Shown here piece by piece: positions 14,790 through 23,582 of a DNA stretch of 39,492 nt. The stretch lies in contig JAJZRG010000030.1 in NCBI GenBank assembly GCA_021802825.1, positions 1 through 39,492 of the forward strand. The letters are read 5' to 3'. A program made the position numbers and the translations under genes. Position 1 is the stretch's first letter; every line of letters starts with the position of its first letter. This DNA comes from Chloroflexota bacterium. Lineage in GTDB: Bacteria > Chloroflexota > Limnocylindria > Limnocylindrales > CSP1-4. Below the pieces are notes generated by a model that searched no databases, was not told the DNA's origin, and saw only the letters and a list, made by a program, of their open reading frames with translations.

Positions 14790-15779
14790 TCAGCCGCCGC
14801 TCCCGGCGGCGAACAGGCGCTCGATGACCCGCAGGTTCGCGACCGCGTCCTCGGGCGGCACGGGAACGGGCAGCCCGTCGAGGACGGCCGCCGCGAAGGC
14901 ATCGGCCTCGACCCCGTACGGATCCGCGGACGCGAACTCCAGGCGCTCCACGCTAGGCGCCACGGGCGGGTCGCCGCCGGCTACGACGGACACGTACGTC
15001 GGGCGGTCGGGCGGGATGTTGAACGGGATGTCGATCGAGATCCGCCCGTCGGTTCCGTAGATGTCCACGCGCTGGTCAGGCTCGACCCGCGTCGAGCAGG
15101 TGAACGACGCCACGCCGTCGCCAAACGAGAGGATCCCGCTGGTGAGGATGTCCACGCCCAGCGCGGGGTCGCGGACAATGCTGGCGGAGACGCGCTCGGG
15201 CTCGCCGCCGAACAGCATGCGCGAGAGGTTGACCGAGTAGCAGCCGATGTCGTACAGGGCCCCGCCGCCCGCCGCGCGGATGTTGCGGATGTTGGCCGGG
15301 TCGTCGTTGAAGTACGAGAACCAGCTGTCAACCGACCGCAGGCGGCCGATCCTGCCCGACGCGAGGATGTCGCGCGCCGCCACCCACGAGGGGTGGAGCC
15401 GGTACATGAACGCCTCCATCAGGAGCACGCCCGACGCCCGGCAGGCGTCCACGATCCCCTGCGCCTCAGGCGCGGTCAGCGCGAGCGGCTTCTCGCACAG
15501 GACGTGCTTGCCGGCCCGCGCCGCGGCGATCGCCCAGGCCGCGTGGAGGTGGTTGGGCAGCGGGATGTAGACCGCGTCCACGTCGGGGTCCGCCAGCAGC
15601 GCCTCGTAGCTGCCGTAGGCGCGAGGGATGCGATGGGTCTGCGCCGCGGCACGGGCCCGGTCGGCGTCGCGGGACGCGATGGCGAGCACCTCGCAGCGCT
15701 CAGCCCGGCGCATCCCGGGGATCACCTTCGCGAGGGCGATATCGGCGGTCGAGAGGATCCCCCACCGAAGCCTGTCCAT
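14790..15779 (-). CDS. Gfo/Idh/MocA-family NAD(P)-dependent oxidoreductase
   Basis: Predicted sugar or polyol dehydrogenase, 329 residues. An N-terminal Rossmann fold opens with WGILSTADIA (6-14), followed by the family signature CEKPLAL (E96, K97, P98). The C-terminal catalytic domain has EAFMYRLHPSW, then GGGALYDIGCYSVNL with D177 and Y181 at the expected active-site positions. I start at the ATG at 15779 because GGAGG lies nine bases before it; an ATG six bases upstream is too close to that site. It is divergent from the ROK gene and lies amid xylose genes. Some members of this family are D-xylose or dihydrodiol dehydrogenases, so an oxidative route for pentose is possible; substrate unproven. 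Confidence 0.9.
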   Translation of the reverse strand: MDRLRWGILSTADIALAKVIPGMRRAERCEVLAIASRDADRARAAAQTHRIPRAYGSYEALLADPDVDAVYIPLPNHLHAAWAIAAARAGKHVLCEKPLALTAPEAQGIVDACRASGVLLMEAFMYRLHPSWVAARDILASGRIGRLRSVDSWFSYFNDDPANIRNIRAAGGGALYDIGCYSVNLSRMLFGGEPERVSASIVRDPALGVDILTSGILSFGDGVASFTCSTRVEPDQRVDIYGTDGRISIDIPFNIPPDRPTYVSVVAGGDPPVAPSVERLEFASADPYGVEADAFAAAVLDGLPVPVPPEDAVANLRVIERLFAAGSGG

Positions 15780-15841
15780 GATCATCGGCCTCCCCGCGCC
15801 GCGCTGGTGGCTGTTCCCACAGTGCTCAATCGGCCGCCGAC

Positions 15842-15870
15842 TTGACAGCGCCCTGTTGCCGTAGGACAGT
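15842..15870 (+). promoter_or_regulatory. Candidate promoter of the ROK regulator gene
   Basis: A consensus TTGACA (15842-15847) stands 17 bases before GACAGT (15865-15870), a poor -10, in the 124-base divergent gap between the oxidoreductase and ROK genes. GAGAGG (15889-15894) then serves as ribosome site for the TTG at 15904. No clear palindromic operator was found in the gap. Confidence 0.3.
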
Positions 15871-15903
15871 CTGCCACAAGTTTGCAAGAGAGGAACACAA
15901 ACG

Positions 15904-17133
15904 TTGCGCCAAGGGCGAGTCGACATCGGGCAGCGCAGCGAAACCGTCCATCGGGCGAACCTGAGCGCGATCGTTCGGGGGCTGCACGAGCGGGGTCCGC
16001 TCTCTCGCTCCGATCTCGTCGCGCTCACCGGCCTCACGAGGAGCGCCATCCGGGCGCTCGTCTGCGAGCTGGTGGACGCGGGCATGGTCATCGAGGAACC
16101 CGCGCTCCGCCGCGGCACGCCGGGCCGGCCCTCCCCCATCGCGCGGGCGAACCCGAGGCGCGCCGTCGTGCTCGGCATCGAGATCATGGTGGACTCCATC
16201 GCGGCGGCGATCGTCGGGCTCGGGGGCGTCACCCTCGCCGAGTCCCGGCTGGAGCGCACCCGGGGGAGCCTCTCGCCGGACCGCGTCGTCGCCGACATCA
16301 CCGAGCTCACCGAGAGCCTGCTCCGCCGCGTCGCGGTGGCGCCCATCGGCATCGGCGTGGCCGTCGCCGGGGTCGTCCGGCGTAGCGACGGGCTGGTCTG
16401 GATGGCGCCCAACCTCGGCTGGGCGGAGGTCGCGCTCGGCGAGCGGCTCACCGAGGCCCTAGGCCTCGCCGTCCCCGTCTCGATCGCCAACGACGCGGAC
16501 ATGGGCCTGCTCGCAGAGCACCGGCGCGGCGCGGCGGTGGGCGTGGACGACGTGCTCTACGTCTCGGGCGAGGTCGGCGTGGGCGGCGGTGCGATCATCG
16601 GCGGCCGTCCCCTCATGGGCGTTGCGGGCTATGGCGGCGAGATAGGCCACATGCCGGTGAACCCCGGCGGGATCCCGTGCCGCTGCGGGTCAACCGGCTG
16701 CTGGGAGACGGAGGTGGGCGAAGGGGCGCTGCTCGCCCTCGCCGGCCTGCCGCCGGACGCCGGGCGCGAGGGCGTCGAGGCCGTCCTGCGGGAGGCCGCC
16801 GCCGGCGTGCCGACCGCAGCAGCCGCCCTCGACCATGTCGGCCGTTGGCTGGGCATCGGCCTGGCCGGCCTCGTCAACATCCTCAACCCCCAGCTTGTCA
16901 TCCTCGGCGCGATGCACGGTCGGATCCACGCCACGGTGCGGCCCGTGATGGAAGTGGAGCTCGATCGACGCGCGCTCCGGGCACCGCGGGAGAGCGTCCA
17001 CGTCGTGGCGGCAAGCCTGGGCGTGGGAGCCCCGGCCCGCGGTGCCGCGGAGCTCGCCTTCGAGCCGCTCCTCGCCGACCCAGCGGCCTTCTTCGGGTCC
17101 GCGGCCCTCGCGCCTCAACTGGCGAGCGCCTGA
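15904..17133 (+). CDS. ROK-family transcriptional repressor (XylR-like)
   Basis: Sugar-responsive regulator. An N-terminal winged helix (about 12-62, with SRSDLVALTGLTRSAIRALV) is followed by a ROK sugar-kinase-like domain: VLGIEIMVDSIAAAIV at 89-104, NDADMGLLAEH at 196-206, SGEVGVGGG at 221-229, and the ROK zinc motif with H249, C259, C261 and C266 (GHMPVNPGG then CRCGSTGC). 409 residues. Start is TTG at 15904, justified by GAGAGG at good spacing and the absence of a closer ATG. Presence of the DNA-binding domain makes it a repressor rather than a glucokinase. Lying among xylA, xylB and the importer, it most likely senses xylose; the operator is not proven. Confidence 0.92.
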   Translation: MRQGRVDIGQRSETVHRANLSAIVRGLHERGPLSRSDLVALTGLTRSAIRALVCELVDAGMVIEEPALRRGTPGRPSPIARANPRRAVVLGIEIMVDSIAAAIVGLGGVTLAESRLERTRGSLSPDRVVADITELTESLLRRVAVAPIGIGVAVAGVVRRSDGLVWMAPNLGWAEVALGERLTEALGLAVPVSIANDADMGLLAEHRRGAAVGVDDVLYVSGEVGVGGGAIIGGRPLMGVAGYGGEIGHMPVNPGGIPCRCGSTGCWETEVGEGALLALAGLPPDAGREGVEAVLREAAAGVPTAAAALDHVGRWLGIGLAGLVNILNPQLVILGAMHGRIHATVRPVMEVELDRRALRAPRESVHVVAASLGVGAPARGAAELAFEPLLADPAAFFGSAALAPQLASA

Positions 17134-17224
17134 CCATGGCTTCGGCTGCGGGCCGGCGCCTCGGGCCCGCGGGTCCGACCGCGCGACGGCCGGCGCGGCA
17201 CGGCCTCGATCGGGCGACCGTGGG

Positions 17225-18715
17225 TCAGCGGGCCATCCCGTGGAACGTGGGCGCGAGCGCGGGGTAGAGCGCGCGATACCGGGCGTGGAACTCTGCGTAG
17301 GCCGGCGCGTCGGGGCCGGGCTCGGTGGCTGGCGCGGCGTGGACGATCTCGTCCGTGGCCGCCTCGACCGTCGCGAACCAGTCCGCGCCCACGGCCGCGA
17401 GGACGGCTGCGCCGAACGCGGCGCCCTCGGTGGTCGTGGGGGTGGCGATGGCCGCGCCCAGCACGTCGGCGAGGATCTGGCGCCAGACCGGGCTCGCCGT
17501 CCCGCCGCCGGAGCCCAGGATCTGCGACGGGCGCGGCATGCCGGCCGCGACCATGAGGTCGAGCCCGTCCCGCAGGCCGAACGCCACGCCCTCCATCACG
17601 GCCCGCGTGAGGTGGCGCCGGTCATGCGCCAGCGTGAGCCCCGCGAAGGCGCCGCGCGCGAGCGGGTCCGGGTGCGGGCTGCGCTCGCCGCTGAGGTACG
17701 GCAGGAACAGCACGCCCGCGCTCCCCGCCTGGACCTCGCCGGCGCTCGCCGCCAGATCGCCGAACGCCTCGCCCGGCGCCAGCGTGTCGCGGAACCACCG
17801 CAGGCTCCCCGCGGCCGACAGCATCACGCTCATGAGGTGCCAGCGCCCCGGCACGGCGTGGCAGAACGCGTGGACCCGTCCCGCGGGCTCGTACAGCGGG
17901 GCGTCGGCGGTGGCGAAGATGACACCCGACGTCCCCACGGACAGCGCCACGCGTCCCGGCACCACCGCGCCCACGCCCACCGCGTTCGCCGCCTGGTCGC
18001 CCCCGCCGGCCACGACCGGCGTGCCCGCCCGAAGCCCAGTCGCGACGGCGGCGGGCGCCGTCACCACGCCGGTGACCGCGGGCCCCTCGAACGTCGCCGG
18101 CATCCAGGCCGGGTCGATCCCCAGCGCCGCGAGCACCTCGCCCGACCAGTCGCGCGCGGCGAGTCTGAACAGGATCGTCCCCGAGCCGTCCGCCTTGTCC
18201 GTCGCGTGCTCGCCGGTCAGCCTGAGGCGCAGGTAGTCCTTGGGCAGCAGCACGTGGGCGGCCCGTGCCCAGGCCGCGGGCTCGTGGGCGCGGACCCACG
18301 CGAGCTTGGGCGCGGTGAACCCGGTCAGGGCGTCGTTGCCCGTGACCTCGACCAGATGCGCCGGCCCCAGCGCCGCCCGGATGGCGTCGCACTCGGCCGC
18401 GGTGCGCTGGTCGTTCCACAGAATCGCCGGGCGGATGACGGCATCGGCGGCGTCGAGCAGGACCAGGCCGTGCATCTGGCCCGTGAGGCCGACGACCTCG
18501 ACATCGGACCCCGTCACGCCGGCCGCGGCCAGGGCTCCCGGGATCGCGTCCTGCGCCGCCGTCCACCACAGCCCCGGGTCCTGCTCGGACCACAGCGGCT
18601 TCGGGACCTCGAACCCGTACGCGGACGAGGCGATGCCGAGCACGCGGCCGCCATCGTCGACGACGATCGCCTTGGTCGCGGTGGTGGAGACGTCGATCCC
18701 GAGGACGACGCCCAT
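17225..18715 (-). CDS. xylB: Xylulokinase
   Basis: FGGY kinase phosphorylating D-xylulose to xylulose 5-phosphate for the pentose phosphate pathway. 496 residues. ATP/Mg site GIDVSTTATKA with D8, the xylulokinase substrate motif GQMHG at 79-83, LWNDQRT at 99-105, and catalytic-base D240 in GGGDQAANAVG, which matches E. coli XylB D233. C-terminal ATPase motifs VGTSGVIF and ILGSGGGTASPVWRQIL are intact. ATG at 18715, four bases after the xylA stop, so the two form an operon. Convergent with the ROK gene across a 91-base gap. Confidence 0.96.
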   Translation of the reverse strand: MGVVLGIDVSTTATKAIVVDDGGRVLGIASSAYGFEVPKPLWSEQDPGLWWTAAQDAIPGALAAAGVTGSDVEVVGLTGQMHGLVLLDAADAVIRPAILWNDQRTAAECDAIRAALGPAHLVEVTGNDALTGFTAPKLAWVRAHEPAAWARAAHVLLPKDYLRLRLTGEHATDKADGSGTILFRLAARDWSGEVLAALGIDPAWMPATFEGPAVTGVVTAPAAVATGLRAGTPVVAGGGDQAANAVGVGAVVPGRVALSVGTSGVIFATADAPLYEPAGRVHAFCHAVPGRWHLMSVMLSAAGSLRWFRDTLAPGEAFGDLAASAGEVQAGSAGVLFLPYLSGERSPHPDPLARGAFAGLTLAHDRRHLTRAVMEGVAFGLRDGLDLMVAAGMPRPSQILGSGGGTASPVWRQILADVLGAAIATPTTTEGAAFGAAVLAAVGADWFATVEAATDEIVHAAPATEPGPDAPAYAEFHARYRALYPALAPTFHGMAR

Positions 18716-18719
18716 CGCG

Positions 18720-20060
18720 CTACGCCTTCCGACCGACGGACCAGATGCTCCGGTTCACGACGTTCTCGAGGCGCTCCTGGCCGCCCGACTGGCGGACCGG
18801 GCTGACCTCGCCCGAGGCGACCTTCGCCTCGAGGTCCGCCAGCGACAGCGACCCGGCGAGGATCGAGCGGCCCAGCTCGCCGTCCCAGCCCGCGTAGCGC
18901 GCCTGCGTGTTGGCCGCGAGGTCGCCGCGCTCGACGAGGTCCGCCGCGACCAGCAGCGCCATGGCGAGCGTGTCCAGCCCGCCGATGTGGGCGTGGAACA
19001 GGTCGCTGCGGTCGACGCTCTGGCGGCGCAGCTTGGCGTCGAAGTTGAACCCTCCGGGCGCGATGCCGCCGGCGCGGATGATCTCGTACAGCGGCAGCGC
19101 GAGGTCCTCGACCGAGTTCGGGAACTGGTCGGTGTCCCAGCCGTTCTGCGGGTCGCCCCGGTTGGCGTCGATGGAGCCGAGCATCCCGTTGGCGGCCGCG
19201 TACGCGACCTCGTGGTGGAAGGAGTGGCCCGCGAGCGTGGCGTGGTTCGCCTCGATGTTGGCCCGGTACTGGCCCTCCAGGCCGTGCCGGGCGAGGAAGC
19301 CGTGCACCGACTGCGTGTCGTAGTCGTACTGGTGCTTGGTGGGCTCCATGGGCTTGGGCTCGATGAGCAGCTGGCCGGTGAAGCCGATCTTGGCCTTGTG
19401 CTCGGCGACCATCGCCAGGAAGCGCGCGAGCTGCTCCCTCTCGCGGCGCAGGTCCGTGTTGAGCAGCGTGTCGTAGCCCTCGCGGCCGCCCCACAGGACG
19501 TAGTTCTGGCCGCCCAGGCGCTGGGTCACCTCGAGCATGTGCTTGACCTGCGCCGCGGCGTAGGCGAAGACCTCGGGGTCGGGGTTGGTGGACGCGCCGC
19601 CCTGGTAGCGCGGGTGCGTGAACAGGTTGGCCGTGCCCCACAGGAGCCGCACGCCTGTCCGCTCCTGGTACCCGGCCGCCTCGTCAGCGAGCGCGTCGAG
19701 GTTGGCCCGGAACTGGGCGTATCCCTCGCCCTCCGGCGCGACGTCGCGATCGTGGAAGCAGTAGTACGGGGTGCCGAGCTTGGCGAAGAACTCGAATGCG
19801 GCCGCCAGCCGGGCGCGCGCGCCGGCCATCTCGTCGGTCACGGCCAGCCACGGCCGGTCGAGGGTGCCGATGCCGAACATGTCGCGCCCGTCCCAGGCGA
19901 ACGAGTGCCAGAAGCAGACGCCCGGGCGCAGCCACTCGACCATCGGCTTGCCCAGCACGAGCCGATCCGGCTGCCAGACCTTGAACTCGAGGGGGTTGGT
20001 GGAGTCCGGCCCGCCGTACCGGATCGGCTCAGTCACCGCCGAAAAGAACGCCTCGCCCAC
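18720..20060 (-). CDS. xylA: Xylose isomerase
   Basis: Interconverts D-xylose and D-xylulose using two divalent metals. At 446 residues it is the long, class II form (E. coli XylA is 440). Active-site text [10 protein letters not shown] carries catalytic H103 and D106; further metal-ligand regions read [39 protein letters not shown] and FNFDAKLRR. Start is GTG at 20060, six bases after GGAGG. ribF lies only 55 bases upstream on the same strand, so xylAB may receive read-through from the nusA operon unless the AT-rich gap holds a promoter. Confidence 0.97.
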   Translation of the reverse strand: MGEAFFSAVTEPIRYGGPDSTNPLEFKVWQPDRLVLGKPMVEWLRPGVCFWHSFAWDGRDMFGIGTLDRPWLAVTDEMAGARARLAAAFEFFAKLGTPYYCFHDRDVAPEGEGYAQFRANLDALADEAAGYQERTGVRLLWGTANLFTHPRYQGGASTNPDPEVFAYAAAQVKHMLEVTQRLGGQNYVLWGGREGYDTLLNTDLRREREQLARFLAMVAEHKAKIGFTGQLLIEPKPMEPTKHQYDYDTQSVHGFLARHGLEGQYRANIEANHATLAGHSFHHEVAYAAANGMLGSIDANRGDPQNGWDTDQFPNSVEDLALPLYEIIRAGGIAPGGFNFDAKLRRQSVDRSDLFHAHIGGLDTLAMALLVAADLVERGDLAANTQARYAGWDGELGRSILAGSLSLADLEAKVASGEVSPVRQSGGQERLENVVNRSIWSVGRKA

Positions 20061-20097
20061 GCCCGACCTCCCGCATCGTCACGGTCCCCGCGCTTTT

Positions 20098-20112
20098 GTA
20101 TCAGGCTATCAC
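20098..20112 (-). promoter_or_regulatory. AT-rich element before xylA with TATCA direct repeat
   Basis: TATCA occurs at 20099-20103 and 20107-20111 (plus-strand reading) in the short ribF-xylA gap. On the minus strand this gives TGATAG and TGATAC, either of which could act as a -10. No clear -35 or symmetric operator is present, so this is only a candidate control site. Confidence 0.25.
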
Positions 20113-20115
20113 TAA

Positions 20116-20919
20116 CTAGGCGACCGCGGCCTCGGCGCCATCCGCGCGGCGCATGAACGCGATCTTCGTCCTGCCTGCCAGGGTCGGCCGCGCCAGGCGG
20201 ACCTGACCGCCCTGCACTGCGACCGTCTCGACGCCCACTATGCCGTCGGCGGCCTCGACCTGCGCGACCCAGTGGCCGTCCGGGGGCAGCGCCACGGGCA
20301 GCTCGAACCGGAACTGGCTCCCCTCCCCGACCGTCGCCGGCCTCGCCTCGCCCACCACCGTGTGGAGGCGGCCGAGCAGCGCAGAGGCAAGATCGAGGTC
20401 GCCGTTCGAGATGGCCGCCCGCACCTCGGTGCTGCGGACAGGCCGCCCGTCAAGCTCGAACGGCGGCACGACGACGACGCCGAAGCCCTGCCCGCGGCCG
20501 AGCTCGGCGAGAGCCTCGGGCGTCCCCTGCCGACGGAAGCCGAACGCGGCGTCGGGAGTCATGAGGAACCCGGCGATCGGCCCGCGCTGTGCGATCTGGG
20601 CCACGAACGCGTCGTACGCCGTCTCGCGCAGCTGCTGGTCGAAGTGGACGACGACGACTGTGTCAACGCCCGCCTCCGCCATGCGCTCGAACCGCTCGGC
20701 GGGGTCGCACAGGAGGGGCGGCGCCGAGCCGGTGATGATCTCGTCGGGGTGGTGGTCGAAGGTGACGACAAGCGGTCGTGCGCCGCGGGCCGCCGCCTCG
20801 GCGGCGAGGTGCCCCAGCAGGTACTGGTGCCCGAGGTGCAGCCCGTCGAACACGCCGACGACGATGAACGCGGGGTGGTCGGACGACGGCAGGCGGTCGA
20901 GGCCGCGGACGACGTGCAT
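20116..20919 (-). CDS. ribF: RibF-type FAD synthetase lacking a recognisable riboflavin-kinase module
   Basis: The adenylyltransferase half is clear: GVFDGLHLGH at 22-31 (nucleotidyltransferase HxGH-type motif), TFDHHPDE at 53-60, a DAAFGFRRQGT loop at 123-133, and RSTEVRAAISNGDL at 162-175. Bifunctional RibF then continues with a kinase domain bearing a GFPTAN motif and a GVY strand; here residues 185-267 contain neither. They form instead a short, probably beta-rich tail (HTVVGEARPATVGEG to RTKIAFMRR). Total 267 residues against about 310. It likely makes FAD from FMN only, or the tail is a divergent domain. ATG at 20919, three bases after the truB stop. Confidence 0.85.
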   Translation of the reverse strand: MHVVRGLDRLPSSDHPAFIVVGVFDGLHLGHQYLLGHLAAEAAARGARPLVVTFDHHPDEIITGSAPPLLCDPAERFERMAEAGVDTVVVVHFDQQLRETAYDAFVAQIAQRGPIAGFLMTPDAAFGFRRQGTPEALAELGRGQGFGVVVVPPFELDGRPVRSTEVRAAISNGDLDLASALLGRLHTVVGEARPATVGEGSQFRFELPVALPPDGHWVAQVEAADGIVGVETVAVQGGQVRLARPTLAGRTKIAFMRRADGAEAAVA

Positions 20920-20922
20920 CCG

Positions 20923-21903
20923 TCAGGCGGGCGTGGCGGCGTCCGGGCGCGCGTCTGGCCGGCCGTCGGTGGCCGGTCGGGGCGCGAGCACCTTGGTGGG
21001 GTGGAGCACGCCGGCCACGGCGCGGCACACGCCCGCCACGGCCCCGTCGGGGCCGACGACGAGCACGACGGGCGCGCTCCGCGACTCGAGGGGCGTCTTG
21101 GGCGCCGTGGGCAGGCCCTCGCCAAGGCGGCGGATCTCGTCGGCGGTGACAGGGGCATGGGGCAGGTCCTCGAGCCCGGCATCGACCGGCCGCAGCACCT
21201 TGAGGATCCCCGCCGGACCGTCAGCCGCGTGCTCCCGCAGGGTGTCGAACGAGATGGCGTCCGCGAGGTGGAACCGGCCCGACTCCGTGCGCACGAGGGC
21301 GCCGAGGTACGCGCCCGATCCCAGACTGGCGCCGAGGTCCCGTGCCAGGGCCCGAACGTAGGTCCCGGCAGAGCAGCGCACGTCCACGACGGCGACGGGT
21401 CTGGCCGGGTCGGTGTCGTCCCACTCGAGCAGGTCGAGCCCGTGGATCACGACGTCGCGCGGCTCCAGCTCGACCGCCTGCCCGGCGCGGGCCATCTGGT
21501 ACGCCCGCCGCCCCCCGATCTGGACCGCGCTGTACGCCGGCGGGACCTGCCGCAGCGGCCCGACAAGGGCGCCGAGCCCGTGCTCCACCGCCTCGCGCGT
21601 GACGACTGCGCCGGTCAGGGGCATGCGCTCGCCGTCGATATCGTCCGTCGTCGAGGTCTCGCCGAAGCACATCGTGGCCGTGTAGCGCTTCGCGTGGCTG
21701 AGGTGGTACTCGACGAGGCGCGTCGCCCGCCCCAGGAACACCGGCAGGACGCCGGCCGCGAACGGGTCGAGGGTGCCGCCGTGACCGACGCGCCGCGTGC
21801 TCGAGAGGCGCCGCACCAGCCCCACGACGTCGTGCGAGGTGGGGCCAGACGGCTTGGCCACGACGAGCACGCCGTCGAGCCCGCCGGACCGGTCGCGGCT
21901 CAC
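20923..21903 (-). CDS. truB: tRNA pseudouridine-55 synthase TruB
   Basis: Isomerises uridine 55 in the T-arm of tRNA. 326 residues. KPSGPTSHDVV at 17-27 and the catalytic motif GHGGTLDPFAAGVL at 40-53 with nucleophile D46; RYTATMCFGETSTTDD and VQIGGRRAYQMAR follow, then VRCSAGTYVRALARDLG. A C-terminal extension (about 240-326) holds a PUA-like region and an Ala/Pro/Arg tail. GTG start at 21903 overlaps the nrnA stop by four bases, and ribF follows three bases after its stop: a tightly coupled gene string. Confidence 0.96.
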   Translation of the reverse strand: MSRDRSGGLDGVLVVAKPSGPTSHDVVGLVRRLSSTRRVGHGGTLDPFAAGVLPVFLGRATRLVEYHLSHAKRYTATMCFGETSTTDDIDGERMPLTGAVVTREAVEHGLGALVGPLRQVPPAYSAVQIGGRRAYQMARAGQAVELEPRDVVIHGLDLLEWDDTDPARPVAVVDVRCSAGTYVRALARDLGASLGSGAYLGALVRTESGRFHLADAISFDTLREHAADGPAGILKVLRPVDAGLEDLPHAPVTADEIRRLGEGLPTAPKTPLESRSAPVVLVVGPDGAVAGVCRAVAGVLHPTKVLAPRPATDGRPDARPDAATPA

Positions 21904-22934
21904 CGGCGCACCTCGGCGGCCAGCGGCTCGGCCACCGCTCGGGCCGCGGCGACCGCAGCCTCGAGCGGGAGGGGGATCGTGGCCCCGGCCGCCCGCGTGT
22001 GCCCGCCACCGCCCCAGACGCCCGTCAGCACCGTGGCATCCACCCCGCCCGCCTTCGTGCGCACCGAGAGCCGGGTGGACCCATCAGCCGATTCCTTGAG
22101 CACCATCGCGACCTCGGCCGCCTCGGATTGCGCAAGCAGGTCGATGAGCCCCTCGGAGTGCGCGGGGATCGCGCCCGTCGCGGTCAGATCCGCCTCGCGC
22201 AGGGTGGACCAGATGACGCGGTGGTCGGGCGAGGTCTCGAGGCGGTCGAGGATCCGGCCGAAAAGGCGCAGCTGGCTGTCGGGTTTGGTGCGGTACAGCC
22301 GGCGCGAGATGTCCGAGAGCGGTGCCCCGGCGGCCACGAGCCCAGCTGACACGGCGAGCGTCCGCGGCGTGGCGTTGGGGTGCGCGAAGGTGGCCGTGTC
22401 CATGACGATGCCCGCCATCAGCGCCGCGGCGAGGCCCCCGTCGGCGGCCTTCAGCGGGACGGCCAGCCGGACCGCGAGCAGCGTCACCAGCTCGCAGGTG
22501 GCAGCGGCGTGGGGATCGACCCAGTCCGCGTCGCCGACCGCGACGTTGCTCGCGTGGTGGTCGATGACCACCCGCGGCAGGGTCGCGAACAGCCCGGGAT
22601 GGCGCGCGGCAACGTCCCCCACGCGCTCCACGGTGGCGCAGTCGGCGAGGACCATGAGGTCGTACGCCCCGTCAGGCGCGGGGTCCTGCCCGAAGCGCTC
22701 GACACCGGGGAGAAAGGCGTACAGCGGCGGCACCGGGTCGCTGCACAGCGCGGTCGCCCGCCCGCCGAGGGCCTCGACCAGGACGCACAGCGCGATCACC
22801 GCGCCGATCGTGTCCGCGTCGGGGTTCTCGTGGCTGACCGCGAGCACCGAGCGCGCACCCCGCAGCCGCTCGACGAGCACCGGCGGGACGGACGAGGCCG
22901 CCAGCGCCGCGAGGTCCACGCCGTCGGCCGTCAC
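21900..22934 (-). CDS. nrnA: DHH/DHHA1 phosphoesterase, NrnA-type (oligoribonuclease / pAp phosphatase)
   Basis: Manganese-dependent hydrolase that degrades 2-5-nt RNA oligomers and, in many members, pAp. 344 residues. Metal motifs: SHENPDAD at 34-41, LADCA at 96-100, and IDHHASN at 124-130. The C-terminal DHHA1 domain ends with the glycine-rich GGGGHTRAAG. GTG start at 22934 overlaps the rbfA stop; its own stop overlaps truB. The rbfA-nrnA-truB-ribF order is common in Gram-positive-type genomes. Its presence means the cell already has an enzyme for PNPase end products, which bears on the DEDDh domain in PNPase. Confidence 0.94.
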   Translation of the reverse strand: MTADGVDLAALAASSVPPVLVERLRGARSVLAVSHENPDADTIGAVIALCVLVEALGGRATALCSDPVPPLYAFLPGVERFGQDPAPDGAYDLMVLADCATVERVGDVAARHPGLFATLPRVVIDHHASNVAVGDADWVDPHAAATCELVTLLAVRLAVPLKAADGGLAAALMAGIVMDTATFAHPNATPRTLAVSAGLVAAGAPLSDISRRLYRTKPDSQLRLFGRILDRLETSPDHRVIWSTLREADLTATGAIPAHSEGLIDLLAQSEAAEVAMVLKESADGSTRLSVRTKAGGVDATVLTGVWGGGGHTRAAGATIPLPLEAAVAAARAVAEPLAAEVRR

Positions 22935-23554
22935 GGGCGCGTCCCCGGGGTGCGGCCTGGGCCCGCGCCGCCGCTCGGGGGTCGCCCGCCCTTGGCGCGT
23001 GTTCCCCGGCCGCCCTTCGCGGGTGGGCGTCCACCCTTCGGGCCGCCCTTCGCGCCGGACGCCCAGCGATCCGCATTCCGGCGGCGAGGCACCACAGGCT
23101 CGGTGGCCCCCTCGACGGGCGGCACCCCGGGATCCGCGGCGTCGCCCTCGTGGGGCAGCCGCTTCACCGGCGTGGGCAGCGAGTCCACGACAGGCTCGAT
23201 CGCCTCGGGATCGGTGCCGATCTCAAGCTCGTGGAGCAAATGCAGGACGCGGGTCCCCCGCTCTGCCGAGTCGTCGAGCCTGATGTGGAGGTCCGGGATG
23301 CGCCGGATCCGCAGCCGCCGCCCCAGCTCGTGGCGGATGAACGGCATGGCGTCACCCAGCGCCCGCAGCGTCTCGTCGCGGGCTGCAGGCGTGCCGATCA
23401 CGCTCACCCAGACCTTGGCGTGCCGGAGGTCCGGCGAGGTCTCCACGTCCGTGATGGTCGCGAACCCGATCCGCGGGTCCGCGACCTCCTTGGTGAGGAG
23501 CGCGCCGATCTCCTGGCGGAGCAGCTCGTCGACGCGATCTGTGCGCTGGCTCAT
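22931..23554 (-). CDS. rbfA: 30S ribosome-binding factor RbfA with a long basic disordered tail
   Basis: Assists maturation of the 16S rRNA 5' end. The single KH-type domain covers about 1-115: RVDELLRQEIGALLTKEV, then PRIGFATITDVETSPDL, AKVWVSV, and IPDLHIRLDDSAERGTRV. RbfA is usually about 120 residues; this one has 207, with a linker (about 118-160) and a Lys/Arg/Gly/Pro-rich tail in which KGGRPP recurs. The tail is probably an RNA- or ribosome-binding extension (inference). ATG at 23554 with GGAGG six bases upstream; 28 bases after infB. Confidence 0.95.
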   Translation of the reverse strand: MSQRTDRVDELLRQEIGALLTKEVADPRIGFATITDVETSPDLRHAKVWVSVIGTPAARDETLRALGDAMPFIRHELGRRLRIRRIPDLHIRLDDSAERGTRVLHLLHELEIGTDPEAIEPVVDSLPTPVKRLPHEGDAADPGVPPVEGATEPVVPRRRNADRWASGAKGGPKGGRPPAKGGRGTRAKGGRPPSGGAGPGRTPGTRP

Positions 23555-23582
23555 CGAGGGCCTCCGGCGACGGCCGAGCGGC

